The notes below the pieces were generated by a model, which was given only the letters and a program-made list of their open reading frames with translations, did no database searches and had not been told where the DNA came from. A stretch of DNA of 64,000 bases from positions 1-64,000 of the forward strand of contig DASXIN010000042.1 of assembly GCA_036497945.1 (NCBI GenBank), written 5' to 3'. This stretch comes from RYN-230 sp036497945. GTDB taxonomy: Bacteria > Actinomycetota > Actinomycetes > Streptosporangiales > Streptosporangiaceae. Made by a program: the position numbers and the translations under genes. This document shows, piece by piece, positions 1 through 8,500 of this stretch; position 1 is the stretch's first letter, and each line of letters opens with the position of its first letter.

Positions 1-1
1 C

Positions 2-307
2 GTCCTGCACGCCGGCGGCATCTGCATCGACCCGCTGCGCCGCGAGGTGACCGTCGACGGACGAACGGTAAGCCTCTCAGCGCGCGAGTTTTACCTGCTG
101 AAAGCCTTTACCGACCACCCCGGCCAGATCCTGTCCCGGCAGGAGCTGCTCTCCATGGCCTGGGGCATGAACTTCTACCCCCAGACCAACCTCGTGGACG
201 TGTACGTCGGCTACCTGCGCCGCAAACTCGGTGAGCCCACCATCGAGACCGTCCGCGGGGCAGGGTACTGCCTCCAGGCCAACGGGCCAGGCACCGGCTC
301 GGAATGA
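2..307 (+). CDS. OmpR/PhoB-family response regulator, C-terminal part (cut by window start)
   Basis: The open frame enters from the left edge and ends at TGA 305-307, giving about 101 residues of the DNA-binding effector domain. The segment reads as a winged helix: a beta hairpin (EVTVDG), then LSAREFYLLKAF, the recognition-helix region (NLVDVYVGYLRRKLG) and the closing wing (IETVRGAGYCL). These are standard OmpR/PhoB features. The receiver domain would lie outside the window, so the partner kinase and target are unknown. No downstream gene is close enough to be clearly co-transcribed. Confidence 0.88.
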   Translation, partial: VLHAGGICIDPLRREVTVDGRTVSLSAREFYLLKAFTDHPGQILSRQELLSMAWGMNFYPQTNLVDVYVGYLRRKLGEPTIETVRGAGYCLQANGPGTGSE

Positions 308-823
308 ACCGCTAACCGAGCCGACGTGACCACATAACCTCCTACAGGATTTGAGTAGAGTGGTTGACCGGTCGATCGAGGACCCGCGGGTATTCCACGC
401 GGGTCCGGGTTGGCCTGCCCCTTCGATGCGAATTATCAGCAATGTGGTCATTTCGTGCGATGTGGTCATTTATGCCCTTTCGGGCTGGCGAGCCTGTCAT
501 ATCGAAGGGGCCAGGAGCGATCGTTGCCGGGCTGGTTGGCGTACTCTCATCCAGCACAGTAGCGGCTTGAGGCCTAACACGGTGTTGCGCAAAGGCCCTG
601 GTGGGACGGTCCCTGGATCCCTATCTCGTGTCGGTCATTGGCAAGCGCGTCCAGGTGCCAGAGGTCCGTGCCAGGAATGCGATCAGGGCGTCGCGGTGTA
701 CACGTGATACTACGATCACGTCTGCGACAATATGGGTATTGCCTAGCTTTGTTCAGTGGAGCAGAATGGCCGGTTGGAGTCACTGTCCTCGACTACGGTG
801 ATCCGCCGAACGCGGGGGGCGAA
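308..823. other. Non-coding stretch between regulator fragment and haloperoxidase-like gene
   Basis: I see no convincing gene in these 516 bases; the open frames lack ribosome sites and codon bias. The only pattern is a short tandem repeat at 441-476, listed separately. The region probably carries the promoter of the gene at 824, but I cannot point to clear -35/-10 boxes. Confidence 0.5.
441..476. repeat. Two-copy 18-bp tandem repeat
   Basis: The 12-mer ATGTGGTCATTT occurs twice with an 18-bp period, in a relatively AT-rich patch of the intergenic region. Close direct repeats of this kind can be binding sites for OmpR-type regulators, and such a regulator ends just upstream. That link is inference. 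Confidence 0.35.
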
Positions 824-2158
824 ATGCACGCGTTCCATAAACTCTTGTCATCATTCCCATTTAAGTCTGTTCACGGCCGCAGGTGGCTCGGCTCCTGCGC
901 GGCCGTGCTGCTCCCGGTGGCCCTTGCCGCCGGTACCGCCACTGCGGCAACGATGCCGTCACGGGCATCGGCCGGCGATCCGGCCGTCATCTCCGACTGG
1001 AACGCGATCGCCGTGACCACTTTGGCGGGCGACACGACGAAGCAGCCGGTCGAGGACATCCTGTATATGGGGTTCGTCCAGGCGGCCGTCTACAACGCTG
1101 TGGTCGGCGTCGAGGGGCGTTACGCGCCGTACCGGTTCCATGCCCACGCGCCGCGGGGGACCTCGGCCCAGGCGGCCGCGGTGGCCGCCGCCCACGAGGT
1201 GCTGGTGACCTCCGTGCCGTCCGCCCGGGCTACCCTGGACGCCGACTACGCCGCGTCGCTGGCGAAGCTCCCCGACGGCACGGCCAAGACCCGCGGCATC
1301 GCGTTCGGCACCCGCGCCGCCGACAGTTTGATCCGGCTGCGCGCCCACGACGGGCGCAACGCCGACATCCTGTTTACCCAGCTGCCGGCGCCGGGTGTCT
1401 GGCGGCCCACCCCGCCGCTGTTCCTGCCCATGTCGGCGCCGTGGCTGGGCTTCGTGACGCCGTTGCTGGTGCACAGCGCCACCCAGTTCGCCCCGCCGCC
1501 GCCTCCGGCGCTCACCTCGGCGCGTTACACCCGCGACTTCGTCGAGGTCAAGGCGCTCGGTTCGCTTAACTCGGCGGCACGGACGGCGGCGCAGACAAGC
1601 ACCGCGCTGTTCTTTTCCGGCAGCGCCCTGGTGCAGTACAACGCCGCGCTGCGGGACCAGGTGAGCGTGCGGCACCTGGACATCGTCGATGCCGCCCGCA
1701 TGTTCGCCGCGATCGATATGAGCGTCGCGGACGCGGAAATCACGGTGTGGCATGCCAAGTATGTCGACGGTTTCTGGCGGCCTATCACCGCGATCAACCT
1801 GGCCGACACCGACGGTAACCCGAATACGGTCGCCGACCCCAGCTGGGTGCCGCTGATCGCTACGCCTAATTATCCGGAGTACCCCAGCGGGTACAACGCG
1901 TTCAACTCGACCCTGACCCATGGTCTGGAGAACCTGTTCCAGACCCAGCATGTGCAGCTGACACTCATCTCTACGGCGGTGCCTGGCGTCCAGCGCTTCT
2001 ATGATTCCGGCAGCTCACTGCTCCAGGATGTCGTGAATGCCAGGGTGTGGCTGGGGATCCACTTCCGCACCGCCGACACCGCCTCCAGGGAAATGGGGAG
2101 GCAGCTCGCCGCATGGACGCTGGACCACTATTTCCAGCCCATCCACGGGAAGAGATAG
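824..2158 (+). CDS. Secreted vanadium-dependent haloperoxidase-like protein (PAP2 fold) with His-to-Tyr change
   Basis: A 444-aa protein. The start at ATG 824 follows a G-rich ribosome site at about 813-818 and gives an export signal (basic HGRR, then a hydrophobic run ending ATAATMPSRASA); the frame stays open upstream but without a signal. The vanadate/phosphate pocket of the vanadium haloperoxidase/PAP2 family is laid out as in fungal chloroperoxidase: K312 and R319 (KYVDGFWRP), S355-G356, and R407...H413 (RVWLGIHF). The residue after Ser-Gly, normally the catalytic histidine of PSGH, is Tyr357 (PSGY). The family oxidises halides with peroxide. Loss of this histidine predicts altered or absent haloperoxidase activity, so the present function is uncertain. 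A hairpin follows the stop codon. Confidence 0.85.
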   Translation: MHAFHKLLSSFPFKSVHGRRWLGSCAAVLLPVALAAGTATAATMPSRASAGDPAVISDWNAIAVTTLAGDTTKQPVEDILYMGFVQAAVYNAVVGVEGRYAPYRFHAHAPRGTSAQAAAVAAAHEVLVTSVPSARATLDADYAASLAKLPDGTAKTRGIAFGTRAADSLIRLRAHDGRNADILFTQLPAPGVWRPTPPLFLPMSAPWLGFVTPLLVHSATQFAPPPPPALTSARYTRDFVEVKALGSLNSAARTAAQTSTALFFSGSALVQYNAALRDQVSVRHLDIVDAARMFAAIDMSVADAEITVWHAKYVDGFWRPITAINLADTDGNPNTVADPSWVPLIATPNYPEYPSGYNAFNSTLTHGLENLFQTQHVQLTLISTAVPGVQRFYDSGSSLLQDVVNARVWLGIHFRTADTASREMGRQLAAWTLDHYFQPIHGKR

Positions 2159-2159
2159 C

Positions 2160-2185
2160 CGATCCGCAATCGACCGTGCGGATCG
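2160..2185 (+). terminator. Hairpin terminator after the haloperoxidase-like gene
   Basis: A 9-bp perfect stem (CGATCCGCA / TGCGGATCG) with an 8-nt loop begins two bases after the stop codon. There is no U-tract, as is common in high-GC actinobacteria. Confidence 0.6.
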
Positions 2186-2426
2186 CCCAGCAGGGCGCGA
2201 GTCGGCGGCGGCCCTGAGATGGCGTTCTGGAAGATTATGACCGTCATCTGACCGTCAGCCTGAAGGCGTGCGTGAGCCCGACTCTGGCGAGTGTGTGCTT
2301 CGGCTCGGTTACCTCGGGTCTACGCCCGTGCCGCGGCTTTCAAGACGACAGACGTCAGCACTTGGACCAGGCCAGCAGCTGTTATGGGCTGCGGAAACAG
2401 GTGAACCTCGATGATTCCCCCTTACA

Positions 2427-2464
2427 AGCGAGGGGTCACTGGTTCGAACCCAGTTGCGCCCACC
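2427..2464. repeat. Left 38-bp direct repeat, tRNA 3'-end sequence (putative attachment site)
   Basis: These 38 bases recur exactly at 29782-29819. They contain a T-arm (CTGG-TTCGAAC-CCAG) and a 3' acceptor strand TGCGCCC, followed by A and CC; this left copy continues to a full CCA. The bases just upstream (CTTACAA at 2421-2427) resemble a tRNA-Val(TAC) anticodon loop. I cannot fold an intact D-arm or anticodon stem upstream, so the tRNA is a remnant or was replaced. A broken integrase starts 57 bp further in. Site-specific integration into a tRNA 3' end by a tyrosine recombinase explains the arrangement. Confidence 0.8.
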
Positions 2465-2521
2465 AGCACAAACGCCCCAGCCAAGATCACCCGGCCAGGG
2501 CGTCGTGCCGTTAGCGTGCCA

Positions 2522-2927
2522 TTACCCCTCGTCATCGACCGGGGTCCTGACGACCTGGACAACGCCGCTGATGGCATCGGCGACGGCCTGGCCAGCCGTC
2601 GGGGCCTTGTGCTGGTAGATCATCGCGGCGCGCACGCTGTCATGGCCCATGCGGACCATCAGGTCACGCAGGTTTGCACCGCGGGCCGCAGCGAGTTGCC
2701 GGAATGACGAAGATCATGGAAGGCAGGCCGGGCATGCCGATGGCCGCGACGGCCTTGTACCAGCCCACCTCGCGTCGGAAGGTGCTGCGCCGCAGTGACC
2801 CGCCGCGTGCTCCGGTGAACAGCAGCGCATCGGGCTTGTCGTCAGCGCTCAGATCCAGGAAGTCACGCAGCGGGAGGCCGAGCACGGCGGCGGGGCCGAT
2901 CACACGAGGTATCACTAAGCCGCCCAA
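2522..2927 (-). pseudogene. Tyrosine recombinase (integrase) C-terminal remnant, frameshifted
   Basis: Minus-strand fragments in three frames join into the catalytic end of an actinobacterial phage-type integrase: KPDALLFTGARGG and LRRSTFRREV; then FHDLRHSGN (the HxxR box); then ANLRDLMVRMGHDS and AAMIYQHKAPTAGQAV with the nucleophile tyrosine, ending at TAA 2522. Two single-base deletions, one before FHDLRH and one after SGNSL, separate the frames, and the N-terminal two thirds is missing. The gene cannot make an active recombinase. Its place immediately inside the 38-bp repeat is where integrases of tRNA-targeted elements normally sit. Confidence 0.85.
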
Positions 2928-2984
2928 ACCGTACGGGAGCGGATCAACTGGCTAACAGGCCTCATTCGGACTGCTCCCAGAGAG

Positions 2985-3043
2985 GCCGCCGCCAGGCGGC
3001 AGTCACGACTGTTCAGGGCCCTGCCGCCCTGGCGGCAGGGCCC
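2985..3043. terminator. Pair of strong hairpins between integrase remnant and lamin-tail gene
   Basis: The first hairpin is GCCGCC-GCCA-GGCGGC (2985-3000). The second is a 13-bp perfect inverted repeat, GGGCCCTGCCGCC / GGCGGCAGGGCCC, at 3016-3043. The two share the GCCGCC/GGCGGC core. They lie downstream of the minus-strand gene at 3110-3556 and probably terminate it. Confidence 0.6.
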
Positions 3044-3109
3044 CAGAGGCGTAGGTCATTGCCCTAATCCAGAGGCCGCCCTGCGCGCAGGACCGGCCCT
3101 CACAGCATG

Positions 3110-3556
3110 TCAGCAATAAAGGGAGCCTGGGCCGTTACCCCAAGAGCATGAGTCCTTCCAGGCTCCACGGGAATTGTGCAACTTAGCCTTGTCACCGGTG
3201 TTGTTCCACACATAATAGCCCCGACCCCAATACCGGTCGGTTGAAGTGTTCGTCCCCGAGCCTGTGTGAATGACAACCTTCGAGCCTGGCCTGAGCGTGA
3301 ACCTGCCGAACGTGTAGACATGACCCGCCAGGTCCTCGACCGTCCAGCCAGTCAGATTACGGCTGGTTGTGCCGGTATTTTTGAGAGTGACGAACTCCTT
3401 GTTCAGCTTGGCGTTGCTCACCGGAAGATCTGGCCCGGGCGTATTGTATTGAATGAGGCGGAACTGTATCTGGCCTGCCGTTGCCGCCTGTGCGTTCGCC
3501 GCGAACGGCAGTATGAGCGCGATGGACGCGATGGGCCCCAAAAAGGCAGCGAGCAT
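3110..3556 (-). CDS. Secreted lamin-tail-domain (LTD) protein
   Basis: A 148-aa protein. The N-terminus is a hydrophobic export segment ending near AANAQAATAG. The rest is one lamin-tail beta-sandwich: NKEFVTLKNTG, NLTGWTVEDLAGHVYTF, LRPGSKVVIHTGSGTN, then RYWGRGYYVWNNTGDKAKL and a C-terminal cysteine pair. Small secreted LTD proteins are common in actinobacteria and their role is not established. Start choice is awkward: from the first ATG the signal has no basic residues, and the best ribosome site (AGGGGGA) is 18 nt upstream. In-frame codons between them encode IRYRT, so translation may begin at an ATT near 3571. Confidence 0.8.
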   Translation of the reverse strand: MLAAFLGPIASIALILPFAANAQAATAGQIQFRLIQYNTPGPDLPVSNAKLNKEFVTLKNTGTTSRNLTGWTVEDLAGHVYTFGRFTLRPGSKVVIHTGSGTNTSTDRYWGRGYYVWNNTGDKAKLHNSRGAWKDSCSWGNGPGSLYC

Positions 3557-3868
3557 GGTACGGTAACGAATTGATCCCCCTAGTTATAGTGAAGGTCGGC
3601 TTGACCGTTAGTCCGAAAAGTGTTCGTCTCACCTGCCCATCTTTCTCCGCCCGCCGGTGAACCTCTCGCCCATTAGGTGATCCGGCAGCCCTGGGATCAG
3701 CGCTGTGGAATGGCATCCTGCCGTTTTCAGCGCGGCCGGGACGAGGGACCAAGGTCCTGGATCCATAGCCGAATGTACTCAACTGGGGACATAGCGTCCG
3801 GAAGGCCCCCGGACGCGGGTGCGTGACCTGGCCGACGGCAGGGCCGTCCGGCCTGCTGTGGTGGTGCA
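3557..3868. other. Intergenic stretch, no gene seen
   Basis: About 310 bases between the lamin-tail gene and the SnoaL-like gene. Frames on both strands look like chance readings. The part nearest 3557 should hold the promoter of the lamin-tail gene and is locally AT-richer (about 3565-3620). Confidence 0.45.
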
Positions 3869-4225
3869 CTAGCCCTTGACGTAGGCCAGGCTTTCGGCGA
3901 GCTGGCCATTTCGGACCCGGATAATATCCACGCCACGCACGTGCCCGTCCGCCCAGTCGTAGCGCCAGCGCACGACGGCGCGTCCTGAACCGTCCGAGAA
4001 CTGTTCCTCGACGGAAAACCGGGCCTGGGGCGTCGCCGTCAGCATCTCTCCCCAGATCCGGCGCACTGCGTCCCAGCCTTCGTGGCGGGTGCCGTCGGGT
4101 GGTGGCGAGGTGGACTCGAAGACGATGTCGTCGGTAACGAGGGCTGCGACAGCATCAAGGTCATGGGAGTTGAGGGCGGCGGTGAAGCGGTCCATGAGAT
4201 CAAGGACGGGATCATCAGTGTGCAT
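3869..4225 (-). CDS. SnoaL-like / NTF2-fold protein
   Basis: A 118-aa protein with the typical SnoaL-like pattern: an N-terminal helix (VLDLMDRFTAALNSHD), then AVAALVTDDIVFEST, the GWDAVRRIWGEML helix and beta strands ending in VDIIRVRNGQLAESLAYVKG. Members form cone-shaped alpha+beta barrels used as isomerases, cyclases or ligand binders, and the substrate cannot be told from sequence. It stands alone inside the island, transcribed away from the giant operon. Confidence 0.85.
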   Translation of the reverse strand: MHTDDPVLDLMDRFTAALNSHDLDAVAALVTDDIVFESTSPPPDGTRHEGWDAVRRIWGEMLTATPQARFSVEEQFSDGSGRAVVRWRYDWADGHVRGVDIIRVRNGQLAESLAYVKG

Positions 4226-4795
4226 GCGGCCATCCTTCCAGCCGCTGCCGGGAGCAGGTCAGGGCACGCCGTGAGGCATTGCGGACTACTCCGGCAGCGT
4301 CGCGGCTGCCGGCACAGCGGCTGGCCGGCCGCGCGGCCGCGGGCCGGGCTGATGCGCTGACCAGCCGATGCCGGGCCTGCCCGCGACCCGGGTGCCGTTC
4401 TGGCCGTCGTGACCCTTCAGGCGGCAACAGGCCGGGCGGAGAGCCACAGGAAATACGGACCGTGACGTCAGACGATGCGCGCGAACCGCCGCTCTGTGCG
4501 GCGGGATGCGCATGACAGTACCGTCGGCCGTGCGCGCAGATCGGGGTGATCGGCGCTGGTTGCGAACGCGCGGTCATGCACGATATGAGGGCGTTGTCTG
4601 AACGCATGCCTGAGCGTCTTGATAGGTGGCGCGGTATCCCTCATGCGTCTCTGGGGCTCGATGGCGATCTGTGCTACAGGGTATTGCGGTTTGGTTACGT
4701 TCTATTTACCGGATATTGACCAACGTGTTCTGGCGCGCTATGTAGAGGTTGGGCTTTAGCGCTGAGGCACGTCTACTGGCATGTGGGGGAGCGGG
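4226..4795. other. Intergenic stretch upstream of the giant-gene operon
   Basis: About 570 bases with no convincing gene. It contains GC-rich palindromic runs near 4320-4350 and an AT-richer patch at about 4660-4760, which is the most likely place for the operon promoter. I could not assign -35/-10 boxes with confidence. Confidence 0.4.
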
Positions 4796-4903
4796 ATGTC
4801 GGGGGAGAGGCTTCAGGCCGAGGAGCGGCCATTGAGGTGGACGAGGCGCACTTGGGCCGGGGGCACTCGGGCGGCGCTATCGAGCTTTTCCATGTTTGCC
4901 TGA
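4796..4903 (+). CDS. Possible 35-aa leader peptide
   Basis: ATG 4796 follows a good purine-rich ribosome site (GGGGGAGCGGG) and opens a 35-codon frame ending TGA 4901-4903. The peptide is basic in the middle and ends hydrophobically (ALSSFSMFA). It lies about 50 bp before the first gene of the giant operon and could be a translated leader. I recognise no family, and chance is possible. Confidence 0.3.
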   Translation: MSGERLQAEERPLRWTRRTWAGGTRAALSSFSMFA

Positions 4904-4954
4904 TGTTCGCGCTCGGGTGACTCGCACGGATCATGCTCCGATGACGGGGGGCGG

Positions 4955-5533
4955 ATGACCCAGCCGACAGAGCCAGCGGTGACTATGCGCGCCGTGGCCA
5001 CCGACACGATCACCAAGACCTTCCAGGACGCAGTCTGCGGCCCGGCCCACCTCGGCAGCCCGGAGGTAATCTGGAGCGACGGCGGCGCTCAGATTCTGCT
5101 GCACGCGGCCAAGCTTCGCGCCATCGTCCAGGGCAACGTCCTGGTCGTCGCGGTCGACACCGAGTCCGCCGAGTTCGGCGTCGCGCCGCTGATCGTCCGC
5201 TTCGTCTTCGGATCCGAGCAGGAGCCCGCTTTTCTGGTCGCGGCCACCGATGAGACCGCGCTGGGGCATCCGCAGGTGGCGGCGCGCTGGGGTGATCTCT
5301 TCCGGGACGTGATCTGGGCGGCCTTCGCGCGGCTGGCCCAGGTGAGCGCCGCGGGTAAGACACCGGCTGGGCTGCGGCTGAGTCCCGCAGGACTGGAACT
5401 GACCACGCACGACCCGGTTCCGGTGGTCCAGGCGGCCCGCGAGCACGTCGACGATCTGGTCCGGCGCGGTCTGCGCCAGGCCCCCACCCGCCGCCAGAGC
5501 GTGGCCCCTTCCGGAAGTGGGGAACCGGCATGA
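4955..5533 (+). CDS. Uncharacterised 192-aa protein, first gene of giant operon
   Basis: I do not recognise the family. The protein has no signal peptide or membrane segment. It looks alpha/beta: a central hydrophobic strand (GNVLVVAVDT) and FRDVIWAAFARLAQVSAA are likely core elements, and a basic, proline-rich tail ends the protein. The ATG at 4955 has a GGGGGGCGG run directly against it, closer than usual; ATG 4985 is an alternative without a visible ribosome site. The stop overlaps the start of the 3442-aa gene as ATGA, so the two are translationally coupled and probably work together. Confidence 0.7.
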   Translation: MTQPTEPAVTMRAVATDTITKTFQDAVCGPAHLGSPEVIWSDGGAQILLHAAKLRAIVQGNVLVVAVDTESAEFGVAPLIVRFVFGSEQEPAFLVAATDETALGHPQVAARWGDLFRDVIWAAFARLAQVSAAGKTPAGLRLSPAGLELTTHDPVPVVQAAREHVDDLVRRGLRQAPTRRQSVAPSGSGEPA

Positions 5534-8500
5534 GCATCGGCCTGGGGGAGTCGCCGGAACTGGCGGCGCTGGGGGAGGCCATCGGCCTGCTGGACGGCTC
5601 CGGCAACCTCGACCCGGACTGGTTCGGCCAGCCGCTGACCCGGCTGGCCCAGGCGGTCGGCACCCCGCAGCAGCGGGACGCACTCGTCCGCTTCGTGAAC
5701 CTCGCGCTGCCGCCGGTCCCCGAGCCCGGCCGTCCGGCGGGGGAGACCTGGCACTCCCTGCTGGGGACGCAGGACCGCGGCAACCTTTACCTGACCCTGA
5801 ACGAAACAGCGACCGGGCTGGTACTCGGCGTTGCGGGGGATGTCCACACCGGGGACGGCGCGCCCGTCCCGGCGTCCCTGCGGATCCAGGGGGACCTGAT
5901 CGCCGCCGGCAGCAGTCTTGACGTGGTGGCCGGAACGACGGCCCATCCGCTGACCGCGGAGCTGCGGGTCCAGACCGGCTGGGCCTACGCGCCGCCCACC
6001 CGCCCGATCGGCCTCCAGGCGGTGACCGGGCGGTTCACCATCGTGCCCGATCCCGATCATGCGTCGGTCTCCATGCAGCTCGTGCTGGAGCAGCTCAGCC
6101 TCAATGGCGAGCCGCCCGCGGACACCGTGATGGACGTGGCGCAACTCGGCGCCGAGGCTCCGATCCTGCTGGCCGCCCTGCTGAAAGTGGTCTTCGCGGA
6201 GGTGGGCGCGGATCCGGAGCTGACCCGGCTGGCTGATCATCTGCTGGCGCTGCTCGGCCTGGCCGGGCCCGGCGGCGTCCCGGCGTTCCCGTTCGCCGCA
6301 CTCGGCTCCGGGCCCGCCGCGATCCAGGCCTGGCTGCGCGAAGTCCTCGGCGCGGGCGACGTCCCCGCCAGCGCCGCAGAGTGGCTGGAGCATCTGGCCG
6401 GGATGCTCGGCTCCGACGTCGCCGCCACCGGTGACGGGACGTCGGACGCGCCCTGGCAGGTCACGCTGGCCAGCATCGGCGGCGGCGAGGTGTACGCGAC
6501 CCTGGCGCTGGTCGGCGGCCGGCTGCGCCTCGGCGCCGGCGTCAGCACGGGCGGGTCGCTCGGCGCCGGCCACCCCGAGCTGACCCTGTCGGCGGACGCC
6601 GCGATCATCGACGTCCCGCTGGCCGGAGCTGGCTCGGCCGTCGTGCTGCCCCAGGCCGCCGTCCAGATCCGGGCGACCGGTCCCGGTGGTGGACAGCTGG
6701 TGGCCGGCTCAGGCAGCCCGGCCTTCCACATCGGGTCGATCGTCGCCGGGATCCGCTGGGACGGGACCGGTCTCGTGCCGTCCCTGGTGCTGCTGGACAA
6801 CCAGCTCGGGACGCAGCCGTATCCCCGGCTCGACCTCAGCAACGCCGACAGTGTGGCGCAGGCCGCCACGGACGCCGTGGTCACCGCGATCACCGATCAG
6901 CTGGGCGCGGCCGGTGCCGGACGGCGGCTGGCCGCGATCGCCGGCCTAGTCGCGCCGGAGGACCACGCGAACCCCGGGACCGCGCTGCCCGGCTGGAGCC
7001 ACCAGCTGAACCTGGCCGATTTCGTGATCAACCCGGCCACCGCGATCGGCCGCTACCACCGGGATGTGCTGCGCGACGGCAGCAACTGGGCGCACATCCT
7101 GCGGGAGATCTCGTTGCTGATCGGCCTGGGCGAGGTCAGCGCCACCGCGGGCACCGCGGCCGACCCATGGACCGTGGCCATCGCTGGTGAAGGCTCCGCT
7201 CAGCTCCAGCTGGCCGCCTGGCACCAGCCCGCGGCGGCCGACGCCACGGTTGAGCAGTTGCGGATCGGGCTGCGGCTGGCCGCCACCCCCGGCGGGGCCA
7301 CCGTGGCCCTGGTCAGTGAGGTGCTCACGTTCGACCTGCCCGCCAGCGGCCCGGCGCACGTGGCGTTCCTCGGCGCGCAGGAGTTCCAGTTCGTCCTGCA
7401 TCCAGCGGTGGACGCCCAGCTCGGCGCCGCCGCGCTGAGCCTGGACACCCTGGACGCCACGGCGGGCTGGAGTCCTGGCGGCAGCCTGGGCTGGCAGATC
7501 AGCGCGCAGGGCCTGACCGTATCGGTGGACGGCGAGAGCGTCACCGCAGCCGAGCTGCACCTGCCCCCGGCGCAGCCGTTCGACTTCACCGACCTGAACT
7601 CGGCTGCGGCGGCCCTCGGGCTGAGCCTGGCCGATCTGACCGGCCTGATCCGGATGGTGCTGGTCCTGCTCGCCGACCAGGCCGGGCCGGCCGCCTCGCT
7701 CGGCGCCGCCCTGCTCGGGCTGCACGCCCACCTGCCCGGGATGAGCGAGGACACCCCGCCGCTGATCGATCCCGCCGACCCGGGCCTGCTGCTGCGCGAT
7801 CCGCTGGCCGCCCTGCGGGACTGGCTCGGCCGCCTCACCGCGCACACCGGCACCAGCGGCCAGGCCAGCCTGATCGCACTGCTGCGCCCACTGGGGACCC
7901 TCGGCACCGACCTGCTGAGCCAGCTCAGCGGTGCGGTCTCCGCTCAGGTGACCGATCTCGAGGGGAACATCCTCGGTGACGCGGAGCTGGCGCTGGCCGA
8001 TCTGCTCGGCGGGGCCGGATCGTTCGGGGACCCGTGGCGGATCGCGTGGCCCGGCGCGCCCACCGGCCCGGCCGCCGGGACGGCCGGGACCGCCGGGAAC
8101 CAGGACACGCTGGCCCAGGACGCCACCGGGCCGGAGCTGGAGCTGTGGCTGGAGCCAGCCGGCCCGCCGTCCGGCTGGCTGTCCGGGCTGGCGACCCGGG
8201 CCCAGCAAGCCAGCGCCCCCGAAGACCTGGCCGCCGTGCTGCGCGAGACCGCCTGGTTCGACCCGCAGCTGCGGTCCCTGCTGCGCGGCCTGGACACGGC
8301 GGACCTGCTGCAGCGGCTGATCTCCCTGGAGGTCCACCTGGGTGCGGGAGACGGCGTGGTCCCGCGGGACTCGCAGGCGCCGGACGTGTTCGGCTGGGTC
8401 CCGTCGATCGAGGTGGACGCCGCCCACCACCTGCTGCCGTCCCACCCCGACGTGATCAGCGAGGTGCTGACGCGGATCGAGCAGCTGCGCGCCGGCGGCC

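Noticed and set aside
2386..2466. Intact tRNA-Val gene at the left repeat
   Set aside because: The T-arm, acceptor 3' strand and anticodon-like loop are present, but no matching D-arm or anticodon stem can be folded, so only a remnant is claimed.
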